Below, in pieces: positions 1 through 6,876 of a DNA stretch of 10,126 nucleotides. The stretch's first letter is position 1. Each line of letters starts with the position of its first letter. The notes below the pieces were generated by a model. The model ran no database searches. It had not been told where the DNA came from and saw only the letters and a list, made by a program, of their open reading frames with translations. The stretch comes from Kordiimonadaceae bacterium (GTDB taxonomy: Bacteria > Pseudomonadota > Alphaproteobacteria > Sphingomonadales > Emcibacteraceae). Where the stretch lies: contig JABIPV010000025.1 in the NCBI GenBank assembly GCA_018699075.1, forward strand, positions 1 to 10,126, written 5' to 3'. The position numbers were made by a program, and so were the translations under genes.

Positions 1-432
1 GAAATCCGCATGGATCGCCACTGTAAAAGCGCGCAAATGATTGCAGAACAACTTGAACAGCACGACGCCATTGAAAATGTATTCTACCCTGGCCTTGAAA
101 GTTTTGAACAACATCAACTTGCCAAAAAACAAATGGATCAATTTGGTGGCATGATTGCCTTTGAACTTAAAGGTGGCATCATTGCGGGCACAAAATTGAT
201 GAATAAATTAAACCTTATCCAACGCGCCGTTAGCCTTGGTGATGTTGATAGTCTTATTCAACACCCTGCCAGCATGACCCATTCCGCATATAGTGCTGAA
301 GAACGTGCCGAGCATGGTATCTCAGACGGTCTGGTCCGTTTATCGGTTGGACTTGAAACGCCCGCAGATATTCTTGCCGATCTTATGGGAGCGTTAAATA
401 GCTTATCAATAGCTGACTTGAAAGTCGCTTAA
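1..432 (+). CDS. Methionine gamma-lyase, C-terminal part (5' end outside window)
   Basis: PLP-dependent Cys/Met metabolism enzyme. Methionine gamma-lyase splits L-methionine into methanethiol, 2-oxobutyrate and ammonia in the cytoplasm. The frame is open to base 1 (Glu-Ile-Arg precede the first internal Met), so about 143 C-terminal residues of a protein usually near 400 residues are present. The PLP lysine lies outside the window. Visible family hallmarks are GGMIAFELKGG, the signature SLGDVDSLIQHPASMTHS, and ISDGLVRLSVGLE, whose Arg is the substrate-carboxylate-binding residue in this fold. From memory, the whole stretch reads very much like the Pseudomonas putida enzyme (MdeA), which favours the lyase over cystathionine gamma-synthase or O-acetylhomoserine sulfhydrylase. 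The next gene starts 49 bases downstream on the same strand, so co-transcription is possible. Family membership is near certain; the exact substrate is an inference. Confidence 0.87.
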   Translation, partial: EIRMDRHCKSAQMIAEQLEQHDAIENVFYPGLESFEQHQLAKKQMDQFGGMIAFELKGGIIAGTKLMNKLNLIQRAVSLGDVDSLIQHPASMTHSAYSAEERAEHGISDGLVRLSVGLETPADILADLMGALNSLSIADLKVA

Positions 433-449
433 TATTCGGGCATTGTTAT

Positions 450-473
450 TCTATCAAACCTTTAAATGATAGA
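450..473. promoter_or_regulatory. Inverted repeat TCTATCA-N10-TGATAGA before the BKACE gene
   Basis: In the 49-base gap between the lyase stop and the BKACE start, a perfect 7-bp inverted repeat (450-456 and 467-473) flanks a 10-base spacer and ends 8 bases before the ATG. It has no T-run, so it is not a convincing intrinsic terminator. Its position suits a repressor site, or a hairpin that would mask the start region; no good Shine-Dalgarno is seen there. A 7-bp match can arise by chance in AT-rich DNA. Confidence 0.35.
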
Positions 474-481
474 CTTAATTT

Positions 482-1297
482 ATGAACGAACCTTTCATTA
501 TAATGTCCGCACCAAATGGAGCGCGACGACAAAAATCAGATCATCCGGCTCTTCCCATAACGCCGGATGATATGGCCCTTTGTGCTGAACTGATTTTATC
601 CCAAGGGGCAAGCATTTTACATCTTCATGTCCGTGATGAGTTTGGCGGTCATTCATTGGATGTAGATCGCTACCGCGCCTCTATAACTGCCATTCGTGAT
701 GCTGTTGGTGATGAATTAATTATCCAAGCAACCACAGAATCCGTCGGTATATATAATCGTCATCAACAAATGGAAATGGTCAAATCCTTAAAGCCGGAAG
801 CAACTTCACTGGCATTACGTGAATTATGTCCGACAGAAGATGACGTCCTTGAGTTTTCCGAATTTACTAAATGGATCAATCAAGAACATATTTTTCCCCA
901 ATACATCCTCTATAATCAATATGACTATGACCGTTTTGAAATATACCGCAAGCAAGGCATCTTCCATGATGACAACCCGTTTGTCTTATTTGTTCTCGGT
1001 AGCTACACGGCAACAGATGAAGCCGCCACAGAAAAGCTGAAACAAACCACACTTCAAGCTAAATTTCCCTGGGCAGTATGTGGATTTGATACCAACGAAA
1101 AAAACAGCGTAATCCATGCCGCAAAAAACAATGGCCATATTCGTGTTGGTTTTGAAAATAATTTGTGGCGCACAGAAAATGAACTCTTACAAGATAGCGG
1201 TGAAATGATACGTTATTCAGCAAAAATAGCCGCACTAGAAAAACGATCCGTTGCCACAGCAACAATGATAAGAAATATTTTTAATTTAAGGGATTAA
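482..1297 (+). CDS. Beta-keto acid cleavage enzyme (BKACE, DUF849 family)
   Basis: Zn-dependent TIM-barrel enzyme of the family that includes 3-keto-5-aminohexanoate cleavage enzyme. Members condense a beta-keto acid with acetyl-CoA, releasing acetoacetate and a new CoA ester. Family motifs run in order: N-terminal APNGARRQKSDHPALPIT (residues 10-27), LHLHVRD (46-52) with the metal ligands His47 and His49, the QATTESVG strand (82-89), SLALREL (109-115), and GHIRVGFEN (218-226) with Glu225 as the likely third metal ligand. Length (271) is at the short end for the family. The Gly-Phe-Glu-Asn version of the usual Gly-Leu-Glu-Asp motif is slightly unusual. The stop is one base before the nitrilase ATG, so the two are probably translationally coupled. 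The first ATG fits the family N-terminus, although its ribosome binding site is weak. BKACE substrates vary widely, so the keto acid is unknown. Confidence 0.9.
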   Translation: MNEPFIIMSAPNGARRQKSDHPALPITPDDMALCAELILSQGASILHLHVRDEFGGHSLDVDRYRASITAIRDAVGDELIIQATTESVGIYNRHQQMEMVKSLKPEATSLALRELCPTEDDVLEFSEFTKWINQEHIFPQYILYNQYDYDRFEIYRKQGIFHDDNPFVLFVLGSYTATDEAATEKLKQTTLQAKFPWAVCGFDTNEKNSVIHAAKNNGHIRVGFENNLWRTENELLQDSGEMIRYSAKIAALEKRSVATATMIRNIFNLRD

Positions 1298-1298
1298 A

Positions 1299-2243
1299 AT
1301 GGCAGTTTCAAAAACATTAAGCGTTCTTCAAGTGGGTTCCTCAATCGAGGGTACCGAAGCAACCTTAAATCATATTCTTAGCTATGAAGAACAAATTAAA
1401 AATGCTAACCCTGATATCCTTGTTATGCCAGAAGCTATTCTTGGCGGATATCCAAAAGGCGAAAGTTTTGGCACCCAGCTTGGCTTTAGGCTTGAAAGCG
1501 GCCGTGATACTTTCCAAAAATATTATGACGCGGCCATTGACCTTTCCGGCCCGGAGGTTAAAACCCTATGCCAATTATCAAAACGATGCGGCGCCTCAAT
1601 TGTCACAGGTATTATTGAGCGCAGTGGGTCAACATTATATTGCACTGCCATATTCATAGACCCCGAAGAAGGCCTGACCCACAAACACCGAAAACTTATG
1701 CCCACCGGATCAGAAAGACTAATTTGGGGTCAAGGGGATGGCTCAACATTACCTGCCGTGGAAACATGCGCGGGAACAACAGCTGCCGTAATTTGCTGGG
1801 AAAATTATATGCCGCTGCTTAGAATGGCAATGTATGCAAAGGACATCGAAATCTGGTGCGCCCCAACGGTTGATGCGCGCCCCGTTTGGCAATCAACCAT
1901 GCAACATATCGCTTTAGAAGGCCGCTGCTTTGTCGTTAGTGCTTGTCAATTTCAACCTTCGCCAAATGAATTAAATGTAAACGTAGAAAACTGGCCCGCC
2001 GATCAGGACTTGATTAGTGGCGGCAGCGTAATTATTGGCCCCTTAGGGGATATCCTCGCCGGACCTTTACTTGAAAAAGAAGGTCTTATCAGTGCGACCG
2101 TTGACATGGATGATATTGCCCGTTCGCGTTATGATATGGATGTAGTCGGTCATTATGCAAGACCGGATATTTTTCAGCTCTGCGTTAATGAAACCCCGCG
2201 CCAATCAGTCACAACCTTCATAGAGGAGTCACCCAAAGATTAA
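1299..2243 (+). CDS. Nitrilase (carbon-nitrogen hydrolase superfamily, branch 1)
   Basis: Cytoplasmic nitrilase converting an organic nitrile to carboxylate and ammonia. The catalytic Glu-Lys-Cys triad is visible: Glu45 in MPEAILGGYPKG, Lys132 in HRKLMPTGSERLIWGQGDGS, and Cys166 in VICWENYMPLLR. The second conserved glutamate, Glu139, is also present. The GGYPKG and CWENYMPL wording is typical of true nitrilases rather than amidases, carbamoylases or NAD synthetase domains. At 314 residues it is a normal length for a branch-1 nitrilase, and no signal peptide is seen. The start is preceded by AAGGGA five bases upstream, inside the end of the BKACE gene, which leaves a one-base gap. Context suggests that the nitrile hydrolysed and the keto acid cleaved by BKACE belong to one catabolic route, which is inference; cyanoalanine- or aryl-nitrile activity cannot be told from sequence. 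Confidence 0.92.
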   Translation: MAVSKTLSVLQVGSSIEGTEATLNHILSYEEQIKNANPDILVMPEAILGGYPKGESFGTQLGFRLESGRDTFQKYYDAAIDLSGPEVKTLCQLSKRCGASIVTGIIERSGSTLYCTAIFIDPEEGLTHKHRKLMPTGSERLIWGQGDGSTLPAVETCAGTTAAVICWENYMPLLRMAMYAKDIEIWCAPTVDARPVWQSTMQHIALEGRCFVVSACQFQPSPNELNVNVENWPADQDLISGGSVIIGPLGDILAGPLLEKEGLISATVDMDDIARSRYDMDVVGHYARPDIFQLCVNETPRQSVTTFIEESPKD

Positions 2244-2330
2244 TCAAATTAATATTTGCCTTATTCATGCCTTATTTCCGCCACTTGAATCTGCAAACTT
2301 ATATCCGAACAATAATCAGGGAGAGATAAC

Positions 2331-3095
2331 ATGAAACAGAATTCAAACACAGAGTTACCGATTGACGAAGAAGTAGAAGTTTCACCCGGCTTTATCGTTG
2401 AACGCCGATCCTTCATGGCTGTCTTTGGCGGCATGTCCCTTGCAATGTTGTCTGGGACAATTGCAAAAGCCGCTATTGAAGAAAGTTCTGACAAAAATAT
2501 ATCTTTCGATCAGTTTTTAGCACAAGCAAATCCGCTAGCACAGAAATTGGTTGGTGACACATCCATATCTGGCCAAGAGCTTTATTTAAGATCTATAGCC
2601 GCACTCACTTCTAAGCTTCATAACATTCCCGTTCCCACAAAATTCAACAATACCGGCCAAGGTAAAAAAGCCGAAGACTACAAAATCGGCTTTGTTCCCG
2701 GCGGTGACCCTTTTACGGTCCTCCATTGGCGACTTGAACCGGGAGCCATATGCACGCCTCATGTTCATGAATATGGCAACGTCGTTTCAGTTGGCATTGA
2801 GGGCGCGGTCCGGATCAGCAATTATGTATCAACAGATAAATTTGATTATGAAAAAAACGAAACATTCCAAATTAAGAAAACAGTTGATCAATTGCTTACG
2901 GCAGGTTCTGCAAATTTAGTGCCTCTTAACATGATTCACGGTTTTCAAGCGGGGCCAGACGGCGCGCGCGGTTTGGATATAACAACACGGCTCTTACCAA
3001 AGCCGGAACGTAGCACGCCCTATCTCTCAATTGCCAATAAAGCGACAGACGAATTCACAGGTATTTATGATGCCTCTTGGGCTTATAAATCTTAA
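2331..3095 (+). CDS. Tat-exported cupin-domain protein of unknown function
   Basis: 254 residues. A long polar N-region (1-24) leads into ERRSFM with twin arginines at 25-26, a hydrophobic stretch (about 29-45) and an AKA-A cleavage site near 45-48: a plausible Tat signal, implying export of a cofactor-loaded protein to the periplasm. Residues about 115-225 look like a cupin barrel. GAICTPHVHEYGN (139-150) supplies His144, His146 and perhaps Glu147 as metal ligands, and His203 in NMIHGF is the likely ligand from the second cupin motif. Such folds bind Fe, Mn, Ni or Zn and include dioxygenases, isomerases and binding proteins; I cannot assign a reaction. A strong AGGGAG lies seven bases before the ATG. 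It lies 87 bases after the nitrilase on the same strand, so operon membership is possible but not shown. The stop is seven bases from the end of the convergent dehydrogenase small-subunit gene. Confidence 0.75.
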   Translation: MKQNSNTELPIDEEVEVSPGFIVERRSFMAVFGGMSLAMLSGTIAKAAIEESSDKNISFDQFLAQANPLAQKLVGDTSISGQELYLRSIAALTSKLHNIPVPTKFNNTGQGKKAEDYKIGFVPGGDPFTVLHWRLEPGAICTPHVHEYGNVVSVGIEGAVRISNYVSTDKFDYEKNETFQIKKTVDQLLTAGSANLVPLNMIHGFQAGPDGARGLDITTRLLPKPERSTPYLSIANKATDEFTGIYDASWAYKS

Positions 3096-3102
3096 GTAGC
3101 AA

Positions 3103-3816
3103 TTATGCAGGAAGATTTGCGATAACTTCTTCCAAATGGGCCATGGCTTCTGCCGTCGGTCCGGGATAATCACCCATGATCGGCACATTACCTTGATATC
3201 CAATGTCTTCAACACCTTCAGGGCTGGTGAAATATCCCCCTAATACAAGTGTTCTTAATTTAGCAAAGAACCCAACTGCATGCGTAAATTCAGGCTTATC
3301 AGCTTGTGCTTTATAGGCAATATCATCAATAATTGCGATTTGCTCAGCATCTGTTGACGCGAAGAATGTTTTATTAAAACGTCTTCCTGCTTCATCATCC
3401 AACCACTGAAGTCCGTTTAAAATAAGTACTTTGTCCTGCTGTTGTGAAGAATAAGGTGCACTGATCCATTCATCGATCACTTCTGGAACCCCCACATCAT
3501 TCGCAGAGGGCCCACCTTCATCTGCCGGACAGATAATGTCACATAACTGTGCCACAAGGTTAATTTGATCACTGGTCATTGTCAGTGCCCAAGGCCTTGT
3601 GGGTTCGCTAACCGTAGGGTCTTGCCCATATTTTGGACCCGTAATAAGATCCAATTTTAAATCTGGCCAATTGCTTGTCGGATCTACTGGAATAATTTCA
3701 GGCGCTGGGCTTTCACAGGCAACTGTAACGCCGCCAATAACAACAACTGTTGCCAGTGACCCCATCCATCTTAATCCATCGCGGCGGTTGATTTTAGATT
3801 GATAAATATTACTCAT
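3103..3816 (-). CDS. Gluconate 2-dehydrogenase subunit 3-like small subunit, Tat-type signal
   Basis: 237 residues. Small subunit of a membrane-associated FAD dehydrogenase; in known complexes it accompanies the GMC catalytic subunit and carries it through the Tat pathway. The N-terminus has the twin-arginine motif NRRDGLRWMG (Arg11-Arg12) followed by a hydrophobic segment to residue 33. Cys34 in VTVACESPAP looks like a lipobox, although Thr at -3 is unusual, so lipidation is possible but unsure. The family-specific helical region runs from about residue 80 (TSDQINLVAQLCDIICPADEG...GVPEVIDEWI) through the WLDDEAGRRFNKTF segment. Its ATG overlaps the TGA of the GMC gene (ATGA, 4 bases), with GGAG seven bases before the start: clear translational coupling. 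No c-type cytochrome subunit is found in the window, so electrons must go to a carrier encoded elsewhere. Confidence 0.86.
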   Translation of the reverse strand: MSNIYQSKINRRDGLRWMGSLATVVVIGGVTVACESPAPEIIPVDPTSNWPDLKLDLITGPKYGQDPTVSEPTRPWALTMTSDQINLVAQLCDIICPADEGGPSANDVGVPEVIDEWISAPYSSQQQDKVLILNGLQWLDDEAGRRFNKTFFASTDAEQIAIIDDIAYKAQADKPEFTHAVGFFAKLRTLVLGGYFTSPEGVEDIGYQGNVPIMGDYPGPTAEAMAHLEEVIANLPA

Positions 3817-5507
3817 GACGCTTCTCCGTTTAATTGTGCGGCCAAATGCGTCGCATTTCTCATGGCGAGGGTTAAAATTGTTAACGTGCAGTTTTTATGT
3901 GGGTTGGATACAAAAATACTACCATCCATAATATAAAGGTTTTCCACATCATGTGTTTGCCCCCATCTATTGGTAACTGACGTTTTGGGATCATCGCCCA
4001 TACGTGCCGTTCCAACTTCATGAATAATCTGACCACCTGCCAATATCGCTTCTTCACCAGTTCGTTTTGGTGACGTCACGACACCACCCATAGCTTCGAT
4101 AATTTTCGCACCCCACTCCATGCCATGCTCAGTTTGTGCAATTTCTTGCTCAGACCATTTCCAATGGAATTTAAGAACAGGAATGCCCCATTTATCTTTA
4201 ACTTCATTATCAATTTCACAGTAACAGTTTTCATTTTCAACCATTTCACCGCGCAGCGCCATACCAAAACCACTACCATAATTAAAGCGCACTTCATCTT
4301 TTGCCGCCTTACCGTATCCATCAACATCGCTGGCAATTCCCATGCTCGGCGCACCAAAACCACCGCCAAATTCGAAATGATAACCACGTTTAAAGGGAAG
4401 CGTTCCATTATCTTGACCTTCATAATCCCACCAAGGGATAAAAATGTGATTTCCAGAAAGCCCATCTTCATTATATTTTGGCCTCCCTCTAAGGGCCGGA
4501 ATATAACCGCTAATATCTGAACCCGTACTGTCCATCAAATTACGGCCTACTTGGCCGCTAGAATTGGCAATGCCGGTCGGGAACATTTCGCTTTTAGAAT
4601 TAAGCATAATTCGGGCTGTTTCACATGTGCTCGCCGATAAAATAACAATCTTCGCATCGACCCTTACATCTTCGCCTGTTTTCCTATTAACGAAAGTAAC
4701 ACCGGTTGCTGTACCATTTTCATCATGATGGACCGTTTTTGCCATCGCATCGGTAACAATTTTAAGGTTGCCTGTTTTATTTGCCCATGGAAGCAATGAC
4801 GTCGTCGATTGGAAAGCCGCACCGATGGAACATCCACGGCCACACGCAGTTGCGTTAAAACATGCTTCACGTTCATCAATGGCGCGGGTTAACACCGCAC
4901 GGCGCATTGGAATAAGTGGAATACCAAGTTTCTTTGATGCGACTTCGCATAAAATCTCATAAACGCGTGGTTTTGCAGGCGGCTGCAGCACTCCCTCAGC
5001 AGCATCAGGAATATCTTCACTTCCAACATTTGCCCCCGAAACACCAATTAGTTTCTCGCACTTATCATACCATGGCCCCATCTCTTCATAATCCATCGGC
5101 CAATCTGTACCCATGCCGTCGGTGCTGAATGGTTTAAAATCACGGGCATTAAACCTCGGAGTAATACGTCCAAAATGATTGGTACGCCCACCGAGCATCC
5201 GTGCCCGCCACCACATAAATTTTTCAGTACCCTCACCAATAGTATAAGGCTCACCGGGTACTTGCCACCCGCCATCAACCGTCGCATCATAATAACCGAA
5301 ATTCTTATCCGACGTACTTTCGCCGCGAAGTGGTGCTTCGTCGTTAGTATTAAACATTGGCGTTTCTTCGTAAGGGTCATAATCACGCCCTGCTTCTAGG
5401 AGTAATACTTTTATACCAGCCTCTGTTAAGATATGGGTGCCCATACCCCCGCCTGCACCAGACCCTACGATCACGACGTCATATTCAAATCCATCATAAG
5501 ATGCCAT
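3813..5507 (-). CDS. GMC-family FAD dehydrogenase, probable glucoside 3-dehydrogenase-type catalytic subunit
   Basis: 564 residues from the chosen start. The Rossmann FAD site GSGAGGG is at 15-21, with the ribose-binding Glu38 in LLLEAGRDY. The GMC signature GGRTNHFG is at 106-113. A cysteine-rich stretch (Cys216, Cys222, Cys226, pattern C-x5-C-x3-C) resembles the Fe-S-binding region described in multi-subunit FAD sugar dehydrogenases. The catalytic His496 is in HEVGTARMG and Asn539 in NPHKNCTLTI. It has no signal peptide of its own, as expected if it is exported with the Tat-bearing small subunit encoded next to it. Start choice: an ATG at 5528 would add seven residues but lacks a well-spaced ribosome binding site, while the ATG at 5507 has GGGA eight bases upstream. 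Pairing with a subunit-3 gene and a divergent DUF1080 gene suggests C3 oxidation of a glycoside. Gluconate, sorbitol or another polyol remain alternatives. Confidence 0.88.
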   Translation of the reverse strand: MASYDGFEYDVVIVGSGAGGGMGTHILTEAGIKVLLLEAGRDYDPYEETPMFNTNDEAPLRGESTSDKNFGYYDATVDGGWQVPGEPYTIGEGTEKFMWWRARMLGGRTNHFGRITPRFNARDFKPFSTDGMGTDWPMDYEEMGPWYDKCEKLIGVSGANVGSEDIPDAAEGVLQPPAKPRVYEILCEVASKKLGIPLIPMRRAVLTRAIDEREACFNATACGRGCSIGAAFQSTTSLLPWANKTGNLKIVTDAMAKTVHHDENGTATGVTFVNRKTGEDVRVDAKIVILSASTCETARIMLNSKSEMFPTGIANSSGQVGRNLMDSTGSDISGYIPALRGRPKYNEDGLSGNHIFIPWWDYEGQDNGTLPFKRGYHFEFGGGFGAPSMGIASDVDGYGKAAKDEVRFNYGSGFGMALRGEMVENENCYCEIDNEVKDKWGIPVLKFHWKWSEQEIAQTEHGMEWGAKIIEAMGGVVTSPKRTGEEAILAGGQIIHEVGTARMGDDPKTSVTNRWGQTHDVENLYIMDGSIFVSNPHKNCTLTILTLAMRNATHLAAQLNGEAS

Positions 5508-5552
5508 TAATAAATTCCCGTTCTTCATTGAATGTTTAGTTGCCTACCCTCA

Positions 5553-5581
5553 TTGACAACCTATGTTTTCGAACGTACTAT
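5553..5581 (+). promoter_or_regulatory. Sigma-70-type promoter for the DUF1080 gene
   Basis: A perfect -35 TTGACA (5553-5558) is followed by exactly 17 bases and TACTAT (5576-5581), which matches four of the six -10 consensus bases including the key first, second and last. Transcription would start near 5588, giving a leader of about 60 bases. It sits in the divergent gap between the GMC gene and the DUF1080 gene. I found no comparably good promoter for the GMC direction. Confidence 0.65.
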
Positions 5582-5635
5582 TTTCTCCAAATGGGGTCAA
5601 CATCACAAATGATCTTAAAATTACAATAAATACTA

Positions 5636-5640
5636 AAGGA
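5636..5640 (+). promoter_or_regulatory. Ribosome binding site deciding a TTG start
   Basis: AAGGA lies seven bases before TTG at 5648. The TTG opens a frame that gives a complete signal peptide, while the next in-frame ATG (codon 11) would cut the signal sequence in half and has no comparable site. Confidence 0.7.
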
Positions 5641-5647
5641 ACAGAAA

Positions 5648-6379
5648 TTGGGAAAATCCGCACTATTCGCCGTTACAATGATTGTTACAATAACCAGCTT
5701 CGTATTCGCACAGGAAATGAAACCGGAAGATACAGAAGAGTGGGATTTTGTCCCGCCAAAAGTAACTGCTGGCACACATGGTAAAGCACCATCAGACGCC
5801 ATCTCACTGGGTCACTCCGCTTGGCAAAGCGAAAAAGAAGGCGGCGGCGAAAACCCATGGGCGAAGAAAGACGGTGTCATGACCATCAAACCGGGGACTG
5901 GTGGCATTAAAACCAAGCAATCTTTTGGCAACGTTCAATTACACGTGGAATGGCGCGCGCCCGTATCCGGCGATGAGCTTACCGGTCAAAACCGTGGCAA
6001 CAGCGGCGTATTTCTGCAACAATTTTACGAAGTTCAAGTACTTGATTCCAACACAGGCGTTACATACAGCAATGGTCAAGCCGGCTCAATTTATAAACAG
6101 TATCCACCGCTGGTAAATGCAACCAAGCCGCCGATGGAATGGCAAACATATGACATTATTTATTCTGCTCCAACTTTTGATCTAGGCGGTAATGTAGAAA
6201 AGAAAGCCAGCATTACGGTTCTTCATAATGGAATCGTTATTCAAAATCATTCCATCCTTAAGGGCCCATCCGAATTTATCGGCCACCCTAAATATAAAGC
6301 CCATGGCAACCTGCCAATCCATATTCAGGACCATGATCATGAAGTAAGCTTCAGAAATATTTGGGTACGCGAACTTTAA
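5648..6379 (+). CDS. Exported DUF1080 protein, 3-keto-disaccharide hydrolase family
   Basis: 243 residues with a Sec signal peptide: GKS, a hydrophobic core at about 5-20, and cleavage at FVFA-QE (21/22). The mature part is a concanavalin-like beta-sandwich of the DUF1080 type. Family strands seen are GNVQLHVEWR (94-103), GNSGVFLQ followed by YEVQVLDS (118-134), GSIYKQYPP (146-154), WQTYDIIY (165-172) and IHIQDHDHEVSFRNIWVREL (224-243). Characterised members cleave 3-keto-glycosides made by glucoside 3-dehydrogenases, which fits the divergent GMC/subunit-3 pair next door. Translation starts at TTG, supported by the upstream AAGGA and by the complete signal peptide. A strong promoter precedes it and a terminator follows 15 bases after the stop, so it is probably a single-gene transcript. 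The substrate is not determinable, and some DUF1080 proteins may only bind glycans. Confidence 0.86.
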   Translation: MGKSALFAVTMIVTITSFVFAQEMKPEDTEEWDFVPPKVTAGTHGKAPSDAISLGHSAWQSEKEGGGENPWAKKDGVMTIKPGTGGIKTKQSFGNVQLHVEWRAPVSGDELTGQNRGNSGVFLQQFYEVQVLDSNTGVTYSNGQAGSIYKQYPPLVNATKPPMEWQTYDIIYSAPTFDLGGNVEKKASITVLHNGIVIQNHSILKGPSEFIGHPKYKAHGNLPIHIQDHDHEVSFRNIWVREL

Positions 6380-6394
6380 GAATTTAAAATTATT

Positions 6395-6433
6395 AAAATA
6401 TCAGGCTTTTCAGCTGGATTAGCCTGATATTTT
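6395..6433. terminator. Intrinsic terminator, probably bidirectional
   Basis: A perfect 13-bp inverted repeat (AAAATATCAGGCT at 6395-6407 and AGCCTGATATTTT at 6421-6433) encloses a 13-base loop. The plus strand continues into a T-run to 6436. The minus strand also has a T-rich tail (ATATTTTAATAATTTT). It sits between the convergent DUF1080 gene and lipoprotein array, so it can end both. Confidence 0.88.
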
Positions 6434-6438
6434 TTTAG

Positions 6439-6861
6439 TTAAACGCCTTTTACATCTGAGAGAGATATATCATACTTATCTTTGTAAAAACGTTCAATTT
6501 CAGCTGCATCATATGACGTTTCATCAACTTTTTCTTTTAATAGTTTTATCCGCAAATCACTCTTCGCTTTCGTACGCGTATCTACACCTCTATACGTAAT
6601 AGCCCTAACTTCCCTACTATTGTTTTTAGAATTCATAATAGTGAAAAAATCGTATCCCTGCTCAAGCGCAATCTCCGCAGCCCGTAATAGTACCAAATCA
6701 TCATTTTTTTCAAAGGACGTGCCAGAATATCTAACATGATAAATATTCTCTGAGACAAGTTCAGAAGAATAACCATTCCCTATAGTATTAGAAGCGTGAT
6801 AAGGGCCTGTTACACAACCCGTTAAAGTAAAAACCGAAAATATGATTATTAAATATTTCAT
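6439..6861 (-). CDS. CC0125/CC1285-like lipoprotein, paralogue 1 (last gene of the array)
   Basis: 140 residues. The lipoprotein signal ends in TLTGC with Cys16; Val at +2 favours outer-membrane sorting under the Lol rule. The mature part has the array's shared plan: a GNGYSSELVSENIYHVRYSGT strand region, the most conserved helix LVLLRAAEIALEQGYDFFTI (about 57-76), a variable linker, and a C-terminal block SYDAAEIERFYKDKYDI ending in SDVKGV. No catalytic motif is evident. The CC0125/CC1285 name is from recollection of the family's RAAE-x-x-L-x-x-G-Y-x-(Y/F)-F pattern and carries no known function. It resembles paralogue 3 most at its N-terminus (both have NTIGNGYSS). AAAGGAA lies a few bases before the ATG, and 15 bases separate it from paralogue 2. 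It has the most diverged C-terminus of the four lipidated copies. Confidence 0.8.
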   Translation of the reverse strand: MKYLIIIFSVFTLTGCVTGPYHASNTIGNGYSSELVSENIYHVRYSGTSFEKNDDLVLLRAAEIALEQGYDFFTIMNSKNNSREVRAITYRGVDTRTKAKSDLRIKLLKEKVDETSYDAAEIERFYKDKYDISLSDVKGV

Positions 6862-6876
6862 TGTTAATTCCTTTAA

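Noticed and set aside
450..473. Hairpin as the terminator of the methionine gamma-lyase gene
   Set aside because: The stem is only 7 bp, AT-rich and not followed by a T-run.
2244..2330. Promoter TTGAAT-N17-AACAAT before the cupin gene
   Set aside because: Both hexamers match only four of six bases, and the transcript would start almost at the ribosome binding site.
3096..3102. Terminator between the convergent cupin and small-subunit genes
   Set aside because: The gap is seven bases and neither flank shows a GC-rich stem with a T-run; whatever ends these transcripts is not visible.
4125..4520. Plus-strand open frame of 131 codons inside the GMC gene
   Set aside because: It lies antisense to a well-supported gene with intact GMC motifs, has no family resemblance and no convincing ribosome binding site.
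5048..5386. Minus-strand frame of 112 codons in another frame of the GMC gene
   Set aside because: Its composition is low-complexity and the overlapping frame carries the GGRTNHFG and FAD motifs; this is a shadow.
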